Shown in pieces: positions 14,877 to 18,025 of a DNA stretch of 18,025 nt. The notes under the pieces were generated by a model. The model was not told the DNA's origin, made no database searches, and was given only the letters and a program-made list of their open reading frames with translations. The DNA lies in assembly GCA_038222915.1 (NCBI GenBank), contig JBBRHH010000049.1, positions 1 to 18,025 on the forward strand. The letters are read 5' to 3'. Position 1 is the stretch's first letter. Every line of letters begins with the position of its first letter. The DNA comes from JBBRHH01 sp038222915. GTDB lineage: Bacteria > Planctomycetota > Phycisphaerae > Tepidisphaerales > Tepidisphaeraceae. Made by a program: the position numbers and the translations under genes.

Positions 14877-17606
14877 ATGACCGGCATACGCTTTGAGTCG
14901 CTCGCACCCGTTTACTCGCTGCTTCTCCTGCTGCTGCCAGTGGTGCTTTATTACGCGCTGAAAACCGAAGCGGCAGCGGGCCGCGGGCGTAGAGTTGTGG
15001 TCGCCATATTGCGCGCGGTGGGCATCATTTTGGTCGCGACGGGCTTGGTTCGCATGCGTGCGTGGCGGTCTTCGGATGAAACACGGCTTTGTACGCTCGC
15101 CATGGTGGATGTGTCCGAAAGCATGCCGAGCGACAAAATGAACGACGTGGCGAAAGAGATCGCTGACCTTTCGAAGGCGGCGTCGGAGAAACGACAATTC
15201 GGCATGTTGGTGTTTGCCGGCCGCTGCCGCGTCAGTGTTCCGCCGACGGCGAAGCCCATTACGGAACAGGCGGCGCAATCATTCATCCAGAACGCGTTCG
15301 ACGCAAAGCCCGGCACACAGGCGTTCGCCGATTTGGAACGGAACGAGACACGCATCGACGCGGCGTTTGAACTGGCGGCGTCGACGTTTCCCGCCGCCAG
15401 TGGAAAGCGGATCGTTCTCTGGAGCGACGGTAATGAGACGGACGGCTCGGTGCTGGCACTGGCCGGGAGCCTGCGCAAGAGCGGGATCGACATCAACGCG
15501 CGAAGTGTTCCAGCGCCACTCGCGGCAAGTGCGGGTGAGCGTCCATTGGACGTGCTGGTTGCCTCATTAAATATTCCAACCCAGGTGCGCATTCAGGAAG
15601 CATTCGATGCCAAAGTTGCGTTGATGTCGACGCGTGAAGCGGCGGGAAAGATCGTTTTGTATCGAAACGGTTTTCTGGCGGGTTCCAAAGAAGTGACGGT
15701 TCCACAGGGGGCCTCCGATGTAACGTTCCGGCAAAGCGTCACCGAAAGCGGTCAGTACGTTTACCGCGCCGTTTTTGAAACGAAAGAGACACAGCCGCGC
15801 GAAAACGACCAGGCGTTCGCCTATCTGACCGCGGTGGGCGCGCCGCATATTCTGGTCATCGGAACGCATGAATTGGAATCCAGCCGCCTGATCGAAGCGT
15901 TGCGTTCGAATAAGTCGTTTATCGAATACCGCGACGCGTATGGCTCGCCGCAAACGCTTCTGGAGCTATTTGGCTTTGATGCGGTCGTGCTTAACAACGT
16001 TCCCGCAACGAGTCTTTCTGAAAATCAAATGCGCGTGTTGCGCGACTACGTTCGCGACTTCGGCGGCGGGGCGGTGGTGATCGGCGGGCAACACAGCCTG
16101 ACCGCTGGCCAGTATGCGGGGACGCCGCTCGACGACATCCTACCTGTATCGTGCCTGCAGGAAGGCCTTGCGCGGCCATCCTCTTCGTTGGTGCTGGTGG
16201 TCGACACGTCCCGGAGCATGTTGACGCAGAAGCTTCCCAACGGTCAGGATTTCGACGCGCCGGAATTTGTCAGGACGGTGGCACAGGCGATTTCCGACCG
16301 GCTCGCGCCCAACGATTTCCTGGGCATCATTGGGACGGGCAATGAGCGTACCGCCCCGCGCTGGCTCGTCCGCATGCAGAAAGTCTACGATCGCGACCAC
16401 ATCCGGGAGGACATTCAACGTGAGTTCGCGGGGCCTGAGGCCTTCGACAAGGGGTCGAATGTCTATCAATCGATGCGCCGCGCCGCCGAAGAACTTTCCC
16501 AGCAGGACACGCGCCTCAAGCAGATTGTGGTGCTGTCGGACGGCTATTTCGATGCCGGATATAACTATCCGCGTCTGGCCGCAAAACTCAATTCGGATCA
16601 CTATCGCATTTCCACAATACCCGCCGGCCCAGATTCAGACACGAAAGTTTTGGAGGAAATGTCACGCTGGGGGGGTGGACAGTGTCTGACGACGCTCAAT
16701 GGTGGCGGTACCCAGATGAATGCAATCAAGACGCTCTTCGGTGAGGTGGAAGGCGGCGTTGTTGCCGAAGACCCGTTTCGACCGCAAAAGATCGCCGAAT
16801 CCCCGTCCATCGAGAACCTGGATATTAACACTGCGCCCATGCTATTCGGGTACGTGCGCACGAAACTGAAAATCGGCGCCACCAACATCCTGGCCGTGCC
16901 ACCGGAATATGATCCGCTCCTTGCTTCCTGGGATTGCGGCGAAGGGCGTGCCGCGGTGTTTACGTCAGATGTCAAAGACAAATGGGGAGTGCTGTGGGCT
17001 CGTGAATGGGGACGCAACTTCGATACGTTCTGGAACGGCGTCGTGCTGGGCGTCGCGCGGCGCTCGGAAACCACCAGGCTGGTTCCACACCTCAGCGTCA
17101 GCGGGCAGTCGGTGCGCGCCAGCGTCGATTTGCTCGACCTGAAGGAGCGATTTATCAGCGGGAAGAACGTGCATTGCGAACTGTATTCGCTCGGTGAGCA
17201 AGGGCTGCTTTATACGCGCAGCAACATGGATCGATTTGAATTGAGCGCGGACGGACCGGGCAAGTATTCCGCGACGCATCGGATTCGTTCGAAGGGTCTT
17301 TACGCCGCCAAATTTCGTGGACCCGACCATGGTCAGATCGTCTCGACCGGAATCGTGGTATCGAATTTCGGAGAGTACCTGACGCTTGGGCCAGACACGA
17401 AGTTTCTGCGGGATCTGTGCGAAGCGGGCGGCGGCAAGCTGGATGCGGATATGGCCGCGATGACGTCGCTGACCGGCAAGCGCCGCGAAACCCAGACGGA
17501 CGTCGGGCATTGGGCGCTCTTCGCCGCATGTATTCTGTTTTTGGGTGACGTCGCGGCCCGGCGCTGGCCGGCAATTGTGCGTGCGTTTCGGAGGAACCCA
17601 TTGTGA
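14877..17606 (+). CDS. Large membrane protein with two vWA domains flanking a class I glutamine amidotransferase-like domain
   Basis: A 909-aa protein. Two N-terminal helices (about 11-28 and 39-58) are followed by a first vWA domain with intact MIDAS DVSES at 78-82 and a later VLWSDGNETDGS. An Ig-like stretch precedes an amidotransferase-like Rossmann domain (about 320-425: PHILVIGTH, FDAVVLNNV, then GGGAVVIGGQHSLTAGQYAGTPLDDILPV in two parts). The nucleophile-elbow Cys is absent (GGQ), so it should not be a glutaminase. A second vWA domain has MIDAS DTSRS at 443-447 and IVVLSDGYFD. Further beta domains and a C-terminal helix (about 879-892) end the chain. The Shine-Dalgarno AGGA (14866-14869) overlaps the previous stop, seven bases from the ATG. 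Its last four bases form a GTGA with the next gene. The likely role is envelope complex assembly with the neighbouring BatA-type and DUF58 proteins; this is inferred. Confidence 0.9.
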   Translation: MTGIRFESLAPVYSLLLLLLPVVLYYALKTEAAAGRGRRVVVAILRAVGIILVATGLVRMRAWRSSDETRLCTLAMVDVSESMPSDKMNDVAKEIADLSKAASEKRQFGMLVFAGRCRVSVPPTAKPITEQAAQSFIQNAFDAKPGTQAFADLERNETRIDAAFELAASTFPAASGKRIVLWSDGNETDGSVLALAGSLRKSGIDINARSVPAPLAASAGERPLDVLVASLNIPTQVRIQEAFDAKVALMSTREAAGKIVLYRNGFLAGSKEVTVPQGASDVTFRQSVTESGQYVYRAVFETKETQPRENDQAFAYLTAVGAPHILVIGTHELESSRLIEALRSNKSFIEYRDAYGSPQTLLELFGFDAVVLNNVPATSLSENQMRVLRDYVRDFGGGAVVIGGQHSLTAGQYAGTPLDDILPVSCLQEGLARPSSSLVLVVDTSRSMLTQKLPNGQDFDAPEFVRTVAQAISDRLAPNDFLGIIGTGNERTAPRWLVRMQKVYDRDHIREDIQREFAGPEAFDKGSNVYQSMRRAAEELSQQDTRLKQIVVLSDGYFDAGYNYPRLAAKLNSDHYRISTIPAGPDSDTKVLEEMSRWGGGQCLTTLNGGGTQMNAIKTLFGEVEGGVVAEDPFRPQKIAESPSIENLDINTAPMLFGYVRTKLKIGATNILAVPPEYDPLLASWDCGEGRAAVFTSDVKDKWGVLWAREWGRNFDTFWNGVVLGVARRSETTRLVPHLSVSGQSVRASVDLLDLKERFISGKNVHCELYSLGEQGLLYTRSNMDRFELSADGPGKYSATHRIRSKGLYAAKFRGPDHGQIVSTGIVVSNFGEYLTLGPDTKFLRDLCEAGGGKLDADMAAMTSLTGKRRETQTDVGHWALFAACILFLGDVAARRWPAIVRAFRRNPL
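17591..17596 (+). promoter_or_regulatory. Ribosome binding site deciding a GTG start for the TPR gene
   Basis: GAGGAA at 17591-17596 lies six bases before GTG 17603, inside the end of the 909-aa gene. The GTG overlaps that gene's TGA stop (GTGA). Spacing and overlap make this the start, even though it is not ATG. Confidence 0.75.
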
Positions 17607-18025
17607 AGCAACTCGTTTGTACATTGCTTCTGTTGATTGCCGCCCTGGACGCGCCCTTGTTCGCAGCCGATGCGGGGTACAAGGACTTGAAACTGCAGGA
17701 TCTGCTGGGTGGGTCGTGGCCGGAGTTTGTTGCCGAGCTGGATTCGTTGCTCACCAATCCTCGAAACGAAGATGCGTTCTACAGAATGTACAAGATCGCC
17801 CAGCGCAGCGACGCGGAGTCGAAGGTCCCTCAGTTCCTGTTGAAGCTGACGCAGGAACACCCCGAGAAGACGCAGGTTCAGACCCTGATGGGTCTTTTCT
17901 ACCGCGAGAATCGAGACTACGTCCAGGCGATCAAGTTTTTCGGCGAGGCGATCAAGAAGTCGCCGGACGATTATTTTGTTCACTATCAACTGGCTCATTT
18001 ATTGGGAAAGCAGGATGGCGAGGAC
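17603..18025 (+). CDS. Secreted TPR protein, 3' end cut by the window
   Basis: An open frame runs from GTG 17603 to the end of the window (141 codons, no stop). Residues 1-23 form a signal peptide: Lys2, a hydrophobic core (CTLLLLIAALDAPLFA), and a probable cleavage after AAD/ADA near 22-24. The mature part is helical and ends in a tetratricopeptide-like unit (about 95-137: QTLMGLFYRENRDYVQAIKFFGEAIKKSPDDYF, in which MGLFYRENRDYVQAI and EAIKKSPDDYF are the A and B helices). The product is presumably periplasmic and scaffolds protein contacts. It is the fourth gene of the Bat-like operon, overlapping the preceding stop by four bases. BatB/BatC/BatE-type TPR proteins occur in the same kind of operon elsewhere. 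The rest of the protein, and any further genes, lie beyond 18025. Confidence 0.85.
   Translation, partial: MKQLVCTLLLLIAALDAPLFAADAGYKDLKLQDLLGGSWPEFVAELDSLLTNPRNEDAFYRMYKIAQRSDAESKVPQFLLKLTQEHPEKTQVQTLMGLFYRENRDYVQAIKFFGEAIKKSPDDYFVHYQLAHLLGKQDGED

Overview
The window looks like chromosomal DNA of a GC-rich bacterium, most probably a planctomycete, perhaps of the Phycisphaerae side. The main clue is a pair of adjacent exported-protein genes (7808-8131 and 8174-10177) whose N-termini carry variants of the planctomycete LEPR-type sorting motif (PLESRLYLT and EMLEQRLALS). The BatA/double-vWA cluster at 11.6-18 kb fits the same phylum. The assignment comes from motifs read by eye; no database search was run.

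Region 1 (1-7378) is housekeeping. It holds a VIT/CCC1-type metal transporter (minus), a ComM/YifB AAA+ ATPase (plus), rlmN and pheT (both minus), a small ferredoxin-fold-like protein (plus), purD (minus) and a tRNA-Pro(GGG). The genes are tightly packed and their direction alternates. comM/rlmN converge with 4 bp between them, and the small gene/purD with 7 bp. The plus strand is G-rich across this region whichever way the genes run.

Region 2 (7379-10487) is accessory in character. After tRNA-Pro comes a perfect 11-bp hairpin and about 360 bp with no convincing gene. Then come two LEPR-type surface proteins: a tiny one with an apparently internally shortened pre-peptidase C-terminal (PPC) domain, and a 667-aa right-handed beta-helix protein with 16 GGG turns. 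A 310-bp non-coding stretch follows. The plus strand is C-rich or neutral here. A 14/15-bp copy of the tRNA-Pro 3' end occurs at 10317-10331, so the block could be an old tRNA-targeted insertion, although no integrase is visible.

Region 3 (10488-18025) is a Bat-like (Bacteroides-aerotolerance-type) envelope cluster. A DUF58 gene runs leftward. Divergent from it is a tight rightward operon of four genes: a membrane/coiled-coil protein of unknown family, a BatA-type protein with a damaged MIDAS, a 909-aa membrane protein with two vWA domains around a class I amidotransferase-like fold, and a secreted TPR protein cut by the window edge. Junctions are 4-bp ATGA and GTGA overlaps or a 9-bp gap, which implies co-transcription and translational coupling. 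By analogy with MoxR/DUF58/BatA loci these proteins probably form or assemble a cell-envelope complex. The substrate is unknown, and no MoxR ATPase is visible in the window.
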